Part shown: positions 17,169 to 27,756 of the stretch, one piece after another
Position numbering within the stretch: position 1 is the first letter of the stretch
How the letters are laid out: each line of letters begins with the position of its first letter
Assembly (NCBI GenBank): GCA_018826295.1
Contig: JAHJZX010000001.1
Coordinates: 94,849 to 158,848 of the forward strand
Direction of reading: 5' to 3'
Source: Gammaproteobacteria bacterium
GTDB taxonomy: Bacteria; Pseudomonadota; Gammaproteobacteria; Enterobacterales; Alteromonadaceae
DNA: 64,000 nucleotides
The notes under the pieces: model-generated
The model's input: the letters and a program-made list of their open reading frames with translations, nothing else
Told to the model about the DNA's origin: nothing
Database searches by the model: none
Translations under genes and position numbers: made by a program

Positions 17169-17275
17169 GATTACGTATGGCTGGCGTAAGCCGATCTCAT
17201 ATCGGCTGCTTTTTTACCGGAAGACAGCCGTTTATCACGGCATGGCATAGGTAAAACACCGGTTTGCTTAAAATG

Positions 17276-18562
17276 CTAATTGCAGAGGTTAAGGTAAATA
17301 CTGAAGCGGGCGCCGGCGAGTGCGGGATCCCGGTCGACAATAATACTGCCGTGATGCCACTTAATAATTTCTGCCGTGATAGCCAGGCCCAGGCCAAAGT
17401 GCGGTGAGGTATCCTCTGTTGCGGTGTCCAATTTAACGAAGGGCAGCAGGACATTTTTTTCCTCGGTAATGGCTATGCCGGGGCCATCGTCGCTAATGGT
17501 AATAAGCAGCTGCTGTTGTTTAACTGACAAGGTTATTTGCAGCTGGCTGTTAGCAAAGCGGCAGGCGTTGCTAATAATGTTGCTTAGAGCCCGCTCCAGC
17601 CAGTGCGGGTTGATCTGGCTGTGCAGTGGCGGCGCTGTCATTAACAGGGAGAAACGCAATTGTTGTTGCGCCAGCAAAGGTTCAATGCTGTGGCAATAGT
17701 GCTGTAACCAGGGTTGCATATGCTGACGGCTAAACTCCAGGCTAAGTGCAGTACGGGATAAGCTGGCAAATTGTAAGAACGAGTTAACCATGGCTTCCAT
17801 CCGGTCGACGTCTTGCTCCATACGTTGTAGTAGCTGCTGTTTTTTCTCGCTGCTGCTGACATCAAACAAGGCATCCAGGCCAAAGCGCAGGCAGGCAATG
17901 GGGGTACGTAAGTCGTGTGACAGGCTTTTCGCCAGCAGTTGGTTTTCATGCAGCAACTGGCTTATTTGATCGGCCATCCGGTTAAAGCTTTGCTCCAAGC
18001 CGGGGATATAGCTAAATTTGGATAAACTTAAACGGCTGCTATGTTCACCACGGCCAAAGCGCTCGGCAGCGCGGGTTAGCAGTTTTAACCGGCTGACTAA
18101 CGGCCACTGCCACAGCAGTAGCAACAATGCCATACCCAGATACAGCGCTAATGTCAGCCATAAGCTAAGCGGATGGTGTTCGTCGGTATTGGGCAGCGTC
18201 ATTTTTAGCAGCCACTGCGGATATGCCGGTAATTGACGTAACAAATACTGCTGTTGATCACCGGCCAGTGCTAAACCACTGCCAGAGCTTAGCAGCGGCA
18301 TTAGCTCCGCTGGAAGTGCCAGCGCCTGATAGGGCTCCAGTTGCAGGTCAATATCCAGATGCGTGGCCTGTTGCTGGTAATAGCCGGTTAACTCTGCTTC
18401 GCTAAGATGCTGGCTTTGCTGCACCAGATAATGCAGTAACTTTGCTGCCAGCGGCTCGGGCGCGGCCGCCAGCGGCTGAGCGGCCAGGCGATCGAGCAGG
18501 TAACCTAAGCCAAATAGTGATACCAGACAGGTAAGCAGTAAGCCAAGAAAAATACGCGTCAT
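17276..18562 (-). CDS. Sensor histidine kinase (RstB-like)
   Basis: Two membrane helices (about residues 2-22 and 133-153 counted from ATG 18562) enclose a periplasmic sensor of about 110 residues, followed by a HAMP linker, the phosphoacceptor H box 'SLSHDLRTP' (His about residue 216) and an ATPase domain with 'NIISNACRFA', 'ISDDGPGIA' and 'HFGLGLAITAEIIKWH'. It starts four bases after the stop of the response regulator gene, so the pair is one unit. The overall pattern resembles RstB; the signal is unknown, though the surrounding envelope proteins suggest an outer-membrane or envelope cue. Confidence 0.88.
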   Translation of the reverse strand: MTRIFLGLLLTCLVSLFGLGYLLDRLAAQPLAAAPEPLAAKLLHYLVQQSQHLSEAELTGYYQQQATHLDIDLQLEPYQALALPAELMPLLSSGSGLALAGDQQQYLLRQLPAYPQWLLKMTLPNTDEHHPLSLWLTLALYLGMALLLLLWQWPLVSRLKLLTRAAERFGRGEHSSRLSLSKFSYIPGLEQSFNRMADQISQLLHENQLLAKSLSHDLRTPIACLRFGLDALFDVSSSEKKQQLLQRMEQDVDRMEAMVNSFLQFASLSRTALSLEFSRQHMQPWLQHYCHSIEPLLAQQQLRFSLLMTAPPLHSQINPHWLERALSNIISNACRFANSQLQITLSVKQQQLLITISDDGPGIAITEEKNVLLPFVKLDTATEDTSPHFGLGLAITAEIIKWHHGSIIVDRDPALAGARFSIYLNLCN

Positions 18563-18566
18563 CAGC

Positions 18567-19289
18567 TTATTGCCAGGCGTCGGCAACAAACAAGTAGCCT
18601 TTACCCCAGATGGTTTTTATCCGTTGTGGCTGGCTACTATTGTCATTTAATTTGCGCCGCAGTACTGAGATCAGCATATCTATGCGCCGGTCTAAGCCGT
18701 CATAGTCGCGGCCTGTCATATGTAAAAATACCTGTTGCCGGCTTAGTACAGTGCCGGCATTGCTGGCCAGTAACCAGAGTAATTTAAATTCGGTGGCAGA
18801 CAAGCTGATTTCAGTCTCAGCCAGGCTTACCCGGTGCGACACCTTACTCAGGGTTAATACACCAAACAGCAGTTGTTCCGCTTCGGTTGTGCTGTGCTGC
18901 GGCAGCTGAAGCCGGCGCAGTACATTTTGGATCCGCGCCAGTAAAGCCCGTGGTCGGATAGGTTTGATCAGGTAATCGTTGGCGCCACTTTCCAGTGCCA
19001 GCACTTCATCCAGCTCTTCGCCCTGCGCTGTCAGCATTAATACCGGGATGTCTGACTGCTGGCGGATCTGTCGGCAAATTTCCAGACCGTTAACGCCGGG
19101 CAGCATCAGATCAAGCAGTATTAAATCTGCCTGATGCTGTTGCCACTGTGCCAGCGCAACGTCACCACGGCTAAAATGGGTGACCTGAAAGCCCCGTTGT
19201 TGCAGGAAATCGCTTATCCATTGCGCCAGTGCCATGTCATCTTCAATCAGCAATAAGTTAGCCGTGTCTGCTATCTGCATGGTGTTCAA
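18567..19289 (-). CDS. OmpR-family response regulator (RstA-like)
   Basis: Receiver domain with acidic pocket 'LIEDD', phospho-acceptor Asp in 'LILLDLMLPG' (about residue 60) and 'KPIRPRALLARI', then an OmpR-type winged-helix DNA-binding domain with 'ATEFKLLWLLASNAGTVLSR' and 'RRIDMLISVLRRKL'. The closest known type is RstA. ATG 19289 or 19280 may be used. The promoter region contains the TGACA motif shared with two other units of this cluster, consistent with autoregulation. Confidence 0.9.
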   Translation of the reverse strand: MNTMQIADTANLLLIEDDMALAQWISDFLQQRGFQVTHFSRGDVALAQWQQHQADLILLDLMLPGVNGLEICRQIRQQSDIPVLMLTAQGEELDEVLALESGANDYLIKPIRPRALLARIQNVLRRLQLPQHSTTEAEQLLFGVLTLSKVSHRVSLAETEISLSATEFKLLWLLASNAGTVLSRQQVFLHMTGRDYDGLDRRIDMLISVLRRKLNDNSSQPQRIKTIWGKGYLFVADAWQ

Positions 19290-19339
19290 TTTGCCGTTCC
19301 CTGAGCTGGTGCAAGCTTGCTACTATATCGCAGCAAGCT

Positions 19340-19364
19340 TGACAATTTTGTATCAAAAATGTCA
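19340..19364 (-). promoter_or_regulatory. TGACA-type operator upstream of the response regulator
   Basis: Reading on the minus strand: TGACA (19364-19360), GATACA about ten bases on, and an inverted TGTCA at 19344-19340. The first TGACA contains the TGA stop of the TonB receptor gene (19364-19362). It lies about 50-75 bp before the regulator ATG. Confidence 0.5.
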
Positions 19365-21419
19365 AAACCAAATTTTAACACCGGCGTACGGGAAAATCCC
19401 CAGATCTTCTTCTTTGTCGATACTATAGCTTTGCGAATCAGGCGTATTTAGCAGATAGTAACCGCTGATGTTTTCCCGGTTGTATAAATTGCGTACGGCG
19501 ATGGTGTACTCGGCCGGCCGGCCAAACAGCTGGCTGCTGCGCTTAAATTCGACATCCAGCCGGTGATAAAACGGTAGGCGCTCGCTGTTTAGCTCGCCAT
19601 AAACCGGTAGCAAATAATCCGGGTGATGAGGATTAGGCCGGGCGCCAATAATGGGCGAGTAGCGGTTGCCGGAGCGGCCGGTAAAAACCGCACCCATTGT
19701 CCAATGCGGGTTTAGTTTGTAATTCAGTACGGCACTAACCACCAGCGGCGTATCCAGCCGGTATTCAGTGCTGACTGCAGTAAGGGGATCTTTGCGCTCT
19801 GACTGTGAATAACTAAGCGATACCCAGCCAGACCAGTTGTCTGTCAGTTGTTTTTCCAGCATCAGTTCTACACCGCGGGCGCTGCCGCTGACATCGCTGG
19901 CGTAGTGTTGGCCGCTGCTATCCTCAGCAGGCGCCAGGGCTCGGGCCAGATGCCATAGCTTTTTATAGTACAACTCAAGTTTGAGCTGCCAGCCGTTAAA
20001 CTGATAACTGCCGCCTGTGGCGTAGTGGTCTGCTTTGGGGGAGTCTAACCGGCGGTTACCGACTTTGGGCAAAATTTGCTCCAAATCAGGTGTTTTCTGG
20101 TGGCGTCCGGCACTGGCAAACCAGGCTAACGTATCGCTTAACTGCCAGTGTAGCTGCGTACGTGGCGCCAGCATAGCGGCGTTGGTATCACGCTCTTTGT
20201 CATAACGTAAGCCCAATTGCCAGCGCACGTTGCTACCTAGTTGCCAAATGCTGTCGATAAAGGCCGAGTGATAACGCTGGGTTAAGCCGTCGTTGTCCTG
20301 CTCGCGCTCGCCGCGGTTGGCCTGGCAATCCTGTTGATGGTCGGTGCAGTAATATGGAATTAAATCATATTCATAGCTTACATCCAGCTCACCGGCTTCA
20401 GCACCGGCATGCAATGACAGTGCAGCGTTGAGCCGTTGTTGCCAGCTTATTTGCACTTCGCGGTAATGCTGCTTTAGCTGATAAAACTGCGCGTCGCCAA
20501 AGGAGGCTTTTTCGTTTTGCTGCAGGTTTAACGCTGACAGATTAAGTTGCTGGCTGTGGTTGCCAAAAAATTGATAGCGTAGTTGTTGACTGTGCCAGTT
20601 AGTATTAAAGGCCGCATCGCCGATATTTTCCGGATCTATCCGGCCGGCATCAGAAGCAGCGGACATGTTAATGCCGGCTTTTTCTGCTACGCCCAAGCTG
20701 GTTAACGTGAATTTATGCCGCTGCCCTGGCCGCCATTGATAGCGTAGCTGGTAGTCACTTAATTGTGGCGGTTTGGTTACCGTTACACCATCTTCCAGCT
20801 CATCGTCTTTAGCGACAAAATGCTGCAGCGTACTTAAGCGGTAGGCGGCATAAAACGCCTGGTTTTCTGTCAGGGCGCCTTCTGCCAGTACTGAGGTGCG
20901 TAGCATATTTAAGTCAACTACCGCGCTAAGCGGCTGCGCTTTAGGGTCGCGCAGGCGCAAATCAAATACGGCGCCGGTGGCATGGCCAAAAGGTGCGGCA
21001 AAGGCGGCAGGGTATAACGAAAACTGCGCCAGCAGTTCGGGGTTGATAGCACTGCCGTACAGGTTATTCAGCACAGGCCCGCTGCGCTGGCCATCCAGCA
21101 TAAAATGATTATCATACGGCGACGAGCCCCGCACTGCCGGGGCACTTTCCGTGCTGTCATATATTACGCCGGGCAGGGTATAAACGGCCTGTATCGGATC
21201 ACCCATCACGGCGGCAACATTCAGCAGCTTTTGGGTATCTTCATCCACCTCTGTCTGCGGCATATTGCGCTGGCCTTGTATGGTCAGACGCTCCACCTGG
21301 CTGTTAACAGCGTTGGTTTGTTGCGTGCTTGCAGTCTGTGCCAGCGTATAAGCCGGATGGCAATAAAATGCTAAGCTGCTAAATAGGATTAATTTAGTGT
21401 GTTTCACTGTTTTGCCCAT
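19362..21419 (-). CDS. TonB-dependent outer-membrane receptor
   Basis: About 685 residues: signal peptide, plug domain ('LPGVIYDSTESAPAVRGSS', 'DNHFMLDGQRSGPVL') and a beta-barrel ending in aromatic 'VKIWF'. Such receptors take up siderophores, cobalamin, metals or glycans using TonB energy; the ligand cannot be told here. No Fur box is evident. Instead three TGACA repeats precede it, linking it to the adjacent two-component system rather than to iron. ATG 21419 is preferred over 21422. Confidence 0.88.
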   Translation of the reverse strand: MGKTVKHTKLILFSSLAFYCHPAYTLAQTASTQQTNAVNSQVERLTIQGQRNMPQTEVDEDTQKLLNVAAVMGDPIQAVYTLPGVIYDSTESAPAVRGSSPYDNHFMLDGQRSGPVLNNLYGSAINPELLAQFSLYPAAFAAPFGHATGAVFDLRLRDPKAQPLSAVVDLNMLRTSVLAEGALTENQAFYAAYRLSTLQHFVAKDDELEDGVTVTKPPQLSDYQLRYQWRPGQRHKFTLTSLGVAEKAGINMSAASDAGRIDPENIGDAAFNTNWHSQQLRYQFFGNHSQQLNLSALNLQQNEKASFGDAQFYQLKQHYREVQISWQQRLNAALSLHAGAEAGELDVSYEYDLIPYYCTDHQQDCQANRGEREQDNDGLTQRYHSAFIDSIWQLGSNVRWQLGLRYDKERDTNAAMLAPRTQLHWQLSDTLAWFASAGRHQKTPDLEQILPKVGNRRLDSPKADHYATGGSYQFNGWQLKLELYYKKLWHLARALAPAEDSSGQHYASDVSGSARGVELMLEKQLTDNWSGWVSLSYSQSERKDPLTAVSTEYRLDTPLVVSAVLNYKLNPHWTMGAVFTGRSGNRYSPIIGARPNPHHPDYLLPVYGELNSERLPFYHRLDVEFKRSSQLFGRPAEYTIAVRNLYNRENISGYYLLNTPDSQSYSIDKEEDLGIFPYAGVKIWF

Positions 21420-21481
21420 CACTGAGTTATTAACGGTGATGGTATTCTGGCGCAGTGCTGTGCAGCATGTTGTACAAGGCT

Positions 21482-21507
21482 TGTCAGTAAAATGTCAGCA
21501 AGTGTCA
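21482..21507 (-). promoter_or_regulatory. Triple TGACA direct repeat upstream of the TonB receptor gene
   Basis: On the minus strand TGACA occurs at 21507-21503, 21497-21493 and 21486-21482, that is with 10- and 11-bp periods, matching one helical turn as in OmpR-family operators. The first copy contains the TGA stop of the DUF3019 gene (21507-21505). The array ends about 60 bp before the receptor ATG. Confidence 0.6.
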
Positions 21508-21894
21508 GAAGCGCCGCCACAGCCGCTTTTTCTGCGCATTGTGTACCCAGTTCACTTCTACGCTGGCGCTGTCGAGCAACACTGATGGCTGGCCGTTGGT
21601 ATCCAGCTGCCATAATGTTAATTGCTGGCTGCTGGCATGTTCAAAGCGCCAGCGCCACTGCGCGCCAGCGCTATTTTGCCAGCAGTGTAAAACCTGTTGT
21701 TGCAGGTACAGGCAAACATTGTCGGCCTTGGGCAGTTGCCAGCTCACCTGCACCTGGGTGTGACAACTGCGGCCCTGTTGTAAGGTTACGCAGGTTGCCG
21801 GGGTAAGTTGCAGCAATTGGTCAGCGGCAGCGCAGCCCGGCCACAGACAGCCAGCGAGTATCAGGATATAGCAGTAGCTTTTATTTATAGACAT
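21505..21894 (-). CDS. DUF3019 domain secreted protein
   Basis: 129 residues from ATG 21894. Signal peptide ending near 'WPGCAAADQ'; the Cys in 'LAGCLWPGCAAAD' might alternatively be lipidated. The mature domain is beta-rich with three Cys ('ATCVTLQQGRSCHTQVQVSW', 'NVCLYLQQQVLHCWQ'), as in DUF3019. DUF3019 genes in Shewanella-like genomes occur beside a MipA/OmpV gene and a two-component system, exactly as here. It overlaps the upstream MipA gene by 14 bp, so the two are co-translated. The biochemical role is unknown. Confidence 0.8.
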   Translation of the reverse strand: MSINKSYCYILILAGCLWPGCAAADQLLQLTPATCVTLQQGRSCHTQVQVSWQLPKADNVCLYLQQQVLHCWQNSAGAQWRWRFEHASSQQLTLWQLDTNGQPSVLLDSASVEVNWVHNAQKKRLWRRF

Positions 21895-22696
21895 AGCGGA
21901 ATATAACAAAAGACTGCCATTCGGGTTTATCCCGGGTTAGCGGGCTATCAGTATGCGCCTTACTATACCAGTTTATGCCCGACCCCAGCTCCATTACCCA
22001 TTTAGGATGCAGCGGATAAACGCCAACCAGGCCAAAGTGCTGCCGCCAGCCGCTGCCTGTCTGATACTCAGGTCTATCTGGCCGGCTTTCGGTAGCGGTA
22101 ACGCCGTAGTAGTAATTAATCAGCTTAGCGCTGTGCCAGCTTAACTCGGTATTAAGGTAGAGATCCCAGTTGTTGTATTCAAAGCGATGGCCGTAAAACA
22201 GGCTGACTATTTCACCGTGGTGGGCAATAACATCTTTGCTAAGCTGCACAGAAAGCCGTTGGTTTTCGCTAAGTTGCTGCTGATAGCGTAGCCCTGGTAA
22301 CAGGTCGTGTTTCCGATCGTTCAGGCCTTCCAGGCTTTTAAGCCTCAAACCATCGTTGGAGGATAGCGTAGGGCCAAAACCATAATGATAGTTTGCGGCG
22401 ATCAGGGCAATATTGTAATCGTCGTTTTTGACTAAACGATATCCCAGCGTCGGGTCGCCAAATACGTAACCACTGCGCACACTGTCGGTTTCGGCAAACC
22501 AGTTTTTGTATTCAAAATCAAAGTGTATCTGTACCTGCGGTAAGCCGTTTAACTTGCTATCAAAGTCCGGCACAAGGTTACGGCCATGGCTGACGCCAAA
22601 ACCGACGCCCAGTTGCCAGTTAAATGTTGATTCCTCCCCGACGGCGCTGTTGCCAGTTAGCAGAGCAAGGCCGAAGTACAACAGCAGTTTACGCAC
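21881..22696 (-). CDS. MipA/OmpV family outer-membrane protein (2)
   Basis: 271 residues. The best start is GTG 22696 (signal 'VRKLLLYFGLALLTGNSAVG'), which has AGGGA six bases upstream; ATG 22711 and 22723 lack a ribosome-binding site. The mature barrel contains 'LGVGFGVSHGRNLVPDFDSK' and ends 'FVIFRYVYK'. It is first gene of the unit with DUF3019 and has its own TGACA operator. It differs strongly from the other MipA copy, so the two are not a recent duplication. Confidence 0.83.
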   Translation of the reverse strand: MRKLLLYFGLALLTGNSAVGEESTFNWQLGVGFGVSHGRNLVPDFDSKLNGLPQVQIHFDFEYKNWFAETDSVRSGYVFGDPTLGYRLVKNDDYNIALIAANYHYGFGPTLSSNDGLRLKSLEGLNDRKHDLLPGLRYQQQLSENQRLSVQLSKDVIAHHGEIVSLFYGHRFEYNNWDLYLNTELSWHSAKLINYYYGVTATESRPDRPEYQTGSGWRQHFGLVGVYPLHPKWVMELGSGINWYSKAHTDSPLTRDKPEWQSFVIFRYVYK

Positions 22697-22751
22697 AGCA
22701 ATTCCCTGCATCAGATAAAACATTACTGTAACGGCTAAATTGTGCAAAAAC

Positions 22752-22780
22752 TGTATAAAAAATGTCAGTGTTAGTGTCAG
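22752..22780 (-). promoter_or_regulatory. TGACA repeats and promoter of the MipA(2)-DUF3019 unit
   Basis: On the minus strand TGACAC-TAACAC-TGACA spans 22779-22763. The first TGACA contains the TGA stop of xseA (22779-22777). CTGACA (22780-22775) is spaced 17 bp from TATACA (22757-22752), so the first repeat could also be the -35 element of a sigma-70 promoter. Confidence 0.55.
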
Positions 22781-24111
22781 TTGCTGCTGTGTTCAACTCT
22801 TGCATCAAAACCGCCTTCGGCCAGTTTAATGGCCACCTTATCGCCGGCTTTTAGCTGGCTGGCAGAGGTTACCACCTGTTGTTTTTCGTCAAAGGTAATA
22901 CTGTAACCGCGGGCTAAAGTGGCCAGCGGGCTTACAGTGTTTAGCTGGCTGCTAAGCTGGGCCAGGCGCAATGTATGCTGCTTTAACTGCTGTTGTTGCG
23001 CTTGTTTCAGCCGCTGCTGCAGCTGGCGGACATGCTGCTGTTGCTGGGTAAACGCTTTGGCAGGGGAGAGCTGGCGCAGGCTTTTATCTAAGTAAAGCTG
23101 CTGTTGCTGCGCAGCCTGCACTGCACGTTTGATACTGGCGCTTAAGCGCAGTTGCAGCTCGTCCAGCCGCTGCTGCTGTTGCTGCAAACGCCGTTTAGGG
23201 TGCAAGGCTAATAAGCGCTGGCTCAGGTTTAGCAGCTTGGGCGCGGCTTGTTGCATGCGGCTGCGTTGTGCTTGCAGCAAGCGGTTTTTCAGCTGCAGTA
23301 TCCGATCTGACAAATGCGACTGATCCGGTGAAACTAACTCTGCCGCTGCCGAAGGGGTTGGCGCACGCATATCGGCAACAAAGTCGGTGAGGGCAAAGTC
23401 AATTTCATGGCCTACAGCGCTGACAATCGGAATGGGGCAGGCTGCTACCGCACGGCATAAGGCTTCATCGTTAAAACACCATAAGTCTTCTAATGAGCCA
23501 CCGCCGCGGCCAATAATTAATACATCTACTTCATTGCGCCGTATCGCAGTGCTTAGCATATTTCTAAGCTGGGCAGCGGCGGTGTCGCCCTGCACCTGGG
23601 ACGGATAAATAATCACTTCTATACCGGGCGCGCGGCGCGCTAACACGGTAACGATATCGCGCACGGCAGCGCCGGTGGCCGAGGTAATTACCCCGACGCG
23701 CTGCACCTGCGTGGGAAGCGCTTTTTTCCGTGCCGGGTCAAATAAGCCCTCAGCCTGCAATTTGGCCTTTAGTTGTTCAAACTGCTGTTTTAGTAAGCCG
23801 GCACCGGCGCTCTCGATAAATTCGGCCAACAGCTGATATTCACCACGCGGCTCGTACACACTGATGCGGGCGCGGATAAGCACTTGCTGGCCATTTTGCG
23901 GCCGAAAACTGCTGTTGCGGTTAGCCATTTTAAACATGGCGCATTTAACTTGGGCGGCGCTGTCTTTTAACGAGAAATACCAGTGGCCGGAGGCGGCAGC
24001 GACAAAATTAGACACTTCACCCTGCAACCACAGCGTTTGAAACTGCAGTTCCAGTGTCAGGCGTACTTCACTGTTTAAGCGGGAAACACTATAGATATCG
24101 GGGTTTTGCAT
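22777..24111 (-). CDS. xseA: Exonuclease VII large subunit
   Basis: XseA with XseB degrades single-stranded DNA in both directions. An N-terminal OB-fold ('LWLQGEVSNFVAAASGHWYFSLKD'), the catalytic domain ('GRGGGSLEDLWCFNDE') and a long Gln-rich coiled coil (about residues 265-410) match the family. The start is ATG 24111 ('MQNPDIYSVSRLNSEV'), 444 residues. It is divergent from guaB, the usual arrangement. Confidence 0.96.
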   Translation of the reverse strand: MQNPDIYSVSRLNSEVRLTLELQFQTLWLQGEVSNFVAAASGHWYFSLKDSAAQVKCAMFKMANRNSSFRPQNGQQVLIRARISVYEPRGEYQLLAEFIESAGAGLLKQQFEQLKAKLQAEGLFDPARKKALPTQVQRVGVITSATGAAVRDIVTVLARRAPGIEVIIYPSQVQGDTAAAQLRNMLSTAIRRNEVDVLIIGRGGGSLEDLWCFNDEALCRAVAACPIPIVSAVGHEIDFALTDFVADMRAPTPSAAAELVSPDQSHLSDRILQLKNRLLQAQRSRMQQAAPKLLNLSQRLLALHPKRRLQQQQQRLDELQLRLSASIKRAVQAAQQQQLYLDKSLRQLSPAKAFTQQQQHVRQLQQRLKQAQQQQLKQHTLRLAQLSSQLNTVSPLATLARGYSITFDEKQQVVTSASQLKAGDKVAIKLAEGGFDARVEHSSN

Positions 24112-24135
24112 AACACTCACAACAGGGCGCGATAA

Positions 24136-25719
<1,584 letters not shown>

Positions 25720-25777
25720 ACTGTTTACTGTTAATGCGGCTGGGTGATACCGGCCGCTGTACTTTCTAAAGGTCGCT

Positions 25778-27355
25778 ATGAACAAAAACATTCATCACCA
25801 CCGCATATTAATTCTGGATTTTGGTTCGCAATATACCCAGCTGATTGCCCGTCGTGTGCGCGAAATTGGCGTGTACTGTGAGCTGTGGGCCTGGGACGTT
25901 AGTGAAGCACAAATTCGTGACTTTAACCCAACCGGTATTATTTTATCCGGCGGGCCGGAAAGCGTACACGAGCAAAACTCGCCACGGGCACCGCAGTATG
26001 TGTTTGAAGCCGGAGTACCGGTGCTGGGCATTTGCTACGGCATGCAAACTATGGCCGAGCAACTGGGCGGCAAGGTGCAGGGTTCGGACATGCGCGAGTT
26101 TGGCTATGCTCAGGTAGAAGTGGTAGCTGAAAACGACCTGTTTGCCAAAATTGAAGATCACGTTGGTGGCAACGGCAATGCGCTGCTTGATGTGTGGATG
26201 AGCCATGGCGATAAAGTGGTACAGGTACCTGAAGGTTTTATTACCTGTGCCAGCACCACCACTTGCCCGCATGCTGGTATGGTAGATGAAGCCCGTCAGT
26301 TTTATGGTGTGCAGTTCCACCCTGAAGTTACCCACACCCGTCAGGGCCTGCGTATGCTGGAGCACTTTGTAGTGGACATCTGCGGTTGTGACAAGCTGTG
26401 GACACCAGCGTCGATTATCGAAGATGCCATTATCCGCTTAAAGCAGCAAATTGGTGACGACCAGGTAATATTAGGTTTATCCGGCGGTGTTGATAGCTCA
26501 GTAGTAGCCATGTTGTTGCACCGTGCTATTGGCAAAAACCTGACCTGTGTTTTTGTGGATAACGGCTTGCTGCGTTTAAACGAAGGCAAGCAGGTAATGG
26601 ATATGTTTGGTGACCATTTCGGCCTGAACATTATCAAAGTAGAAGCAGAACAGCGTTTCCTTGATGCGTTGGCTGGTGAAAACGAGCCGGAAGCCAAACG
26701 TAAGATTATCGGCCGCGTCTTCGTTGAAGTATTCGACGAGCAGGCGCAAAAGCTGGCCAATGCCAAGTGGCTGGCGCAGGGTACTATTTACCCGGATGTT
26801 ATCGAGTCTGCAGGTTCTGCTACCGGTAAAGCCCATGTGATTAAATCACACCATAATGTCGGCGGCTTGCCAGAACATATGAAACTGGGTTTAGTCGAGC
26901 CACTGCGCGAGCTGTTTAAAGACGAAGTGCGCAAAGTAGGCTTAGAACTGGGCCTGCCGTACGACATGCTGTACCGTCATCCGTTCCCGGGCCCGGGTTT
27001 AGGTGTGCGCGTACTGGGCGAGATCAAAAAAGAATACTGCGATATTCTGCGCCGCGCCGATGCGATTTTTATCGAAGAGCTGCACAAGGCTGAGTTATAC
27101 CATAAAGTCAGTCAGGCCTTTGCCGTGTTCCTGCCGGTAAAATCGGTAGGCGTTATGGGTGATGCCCGTAAGTACGACTGGGTAGTGTCACTGCGCGCAG
27201 TAGAAACCATCGACTTTATGACCGCGCACTGGGCACACCTGCCGTATGATTTGCTGGGTAAGGTATCTAACCGTATTATCAATGAAATTAACGGCATATC
27301 CCGCGTGGTATACGATATCAGCGGCAAGCCGCCAGCGACGATAGAGTGGGAATAA
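25778..27355 (+). CDS. guaA: GMP synthase (glutamine-hydrolysing)
   Basis: Converts XMP, glutamine and ATP to GMP. It has an N-terminal class I glutaminase (nucleophile in 'GICYGMQ'), an ATP-pyrophosphatase domain ('LSGGVDSSV') and a dimerisation domain ending 'KPPATIEWE'. 525 residues, full length. Confidence 0.98.
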   Translation: MNKNIHHHRILILDFGSQYTQLIARRVREIGVYCELWAWDVSEAQIRDFNPTGIILSGGPESVHEQNSPRAPQYVFEAGVPVLGICYGMQTMAEQLGGKVQGSDMREFGYAQVEVVAENDLFAKIEDHVGGNGNALLDVWMSHGDKVVQVPEGFITCASTTTCPHAGMVDEARQFYGVQFHPEVTHTRQGLRMLEHFVVDICGCDKLWTPASIIEDAIIRLKQQIGDDQVILGLSGGVDSSVVAMLLHRAIGKNLTCVFVDNGLLRLNEGKQVMDMFGDHFGLNIIKVEAEQRFLDALAGENEPEAKRKIIGRVFVEVFDEQAQKLANAKWLAQGTIYPDVIESAGSATGKAHVIKSHHNVGGLPEHMKLGLVEPLRELFKDEVRKVGLELGLPYDMLYRHPFPGPGLGVRVLGEIKKEYCDILRRADAIFIEELHKAELYHKVSQAFAVFLPVKSVGVMGDARKYDWVVSLRAVETIDFMTAHWAHLPYDLLGKVSNRIINEINGISRVVYDISGKPPATIEWE

Positions 27356-27374
27356 TATTCCTCCGCTAAATAAT

Positions 27375-27403
27375 AAGGCCAGCGCAATGCTGGCCTTTCT
27401 TTT
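27375..27403 (+). terminator. Terminator of the guaBA operon
   Basis: Stem AAGGCCAGC (27375-27383) with GCTGGCCTT (27389-27397), 5-base loop, T-rich tail. Confidence 0.9.
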
Positions 27404-27483
27404 ATCAGCTGTTTATCAAGTTGCGGTTCAGCTGGGCTCTGGCATCATAGGCCGGTAATTTTAAGCTGAAGGAGTGGGTTAAT

Positions 27484-27654
27484 ATGAAAAAACTGGGATT
27501 ATTGCTGGCGTGTTGTGCTTTTTTAACGGCCTGCGCGCCTGAGGTGGGCAGCAAAAAATGGTGTGACAACATGAAAGAAAAGCCCAAAGGCGACTGGACG
27601 GCGAATGAAGCCAAGGATTTTGCCAAACATTGTGTGTTTAAAACTGAAGAATAA
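27484..27654 (+). CDS. DUF3012 lipoprotein, 56 aa
   Basis: A short gene starting MKKLGLLLACCAFLTAC, with lipobox 'LTAC', and a mature part 'APEVGSKKWCDNMKEKP' and 'GDWTANEAKDFAKHC', the DUF3012 signature with two conserved Cys. It is a small envelope lipoprotein of unknown role, widespread in marine gammaproteobacteria. An AAGGAG site precedes the ATG and its own terminator follows. Confidence 0.9.
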   Translation: MKKLGLLLACCAFLTACAPEVGSKKWCDNMKEKPKGDWTANEAKDFAKHCVFKTEE

Positions 27655-27663
27655 GCAGCATAG

Positions 27664-27690
27664 AGCCGGTGAAGTACACCGGCTTTTTTA
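27664..27690 (+). terminator. Terminator after the DUF3012 gene
   Basis: AGCCGGTG (27664-27671) pairs with CACCGGCT (27677-27684); run of seven T follows. Confidence 0.88.
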
Positions 27691-27756
27691 TTTGTACAAC
27701 CAGTAACTTATAGCTACATTATAAGCCTGTGTTCTCATATAAGAGCTGGGCACTTT

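Noticed and set aside
17189..17215. Hairpin with T-run between kinase and MipA(1) genes as a terminator
   Set aside because: The T-run is on the plus strand while both genes are on the minus strand. It could weakly pause transcription, but is not called.
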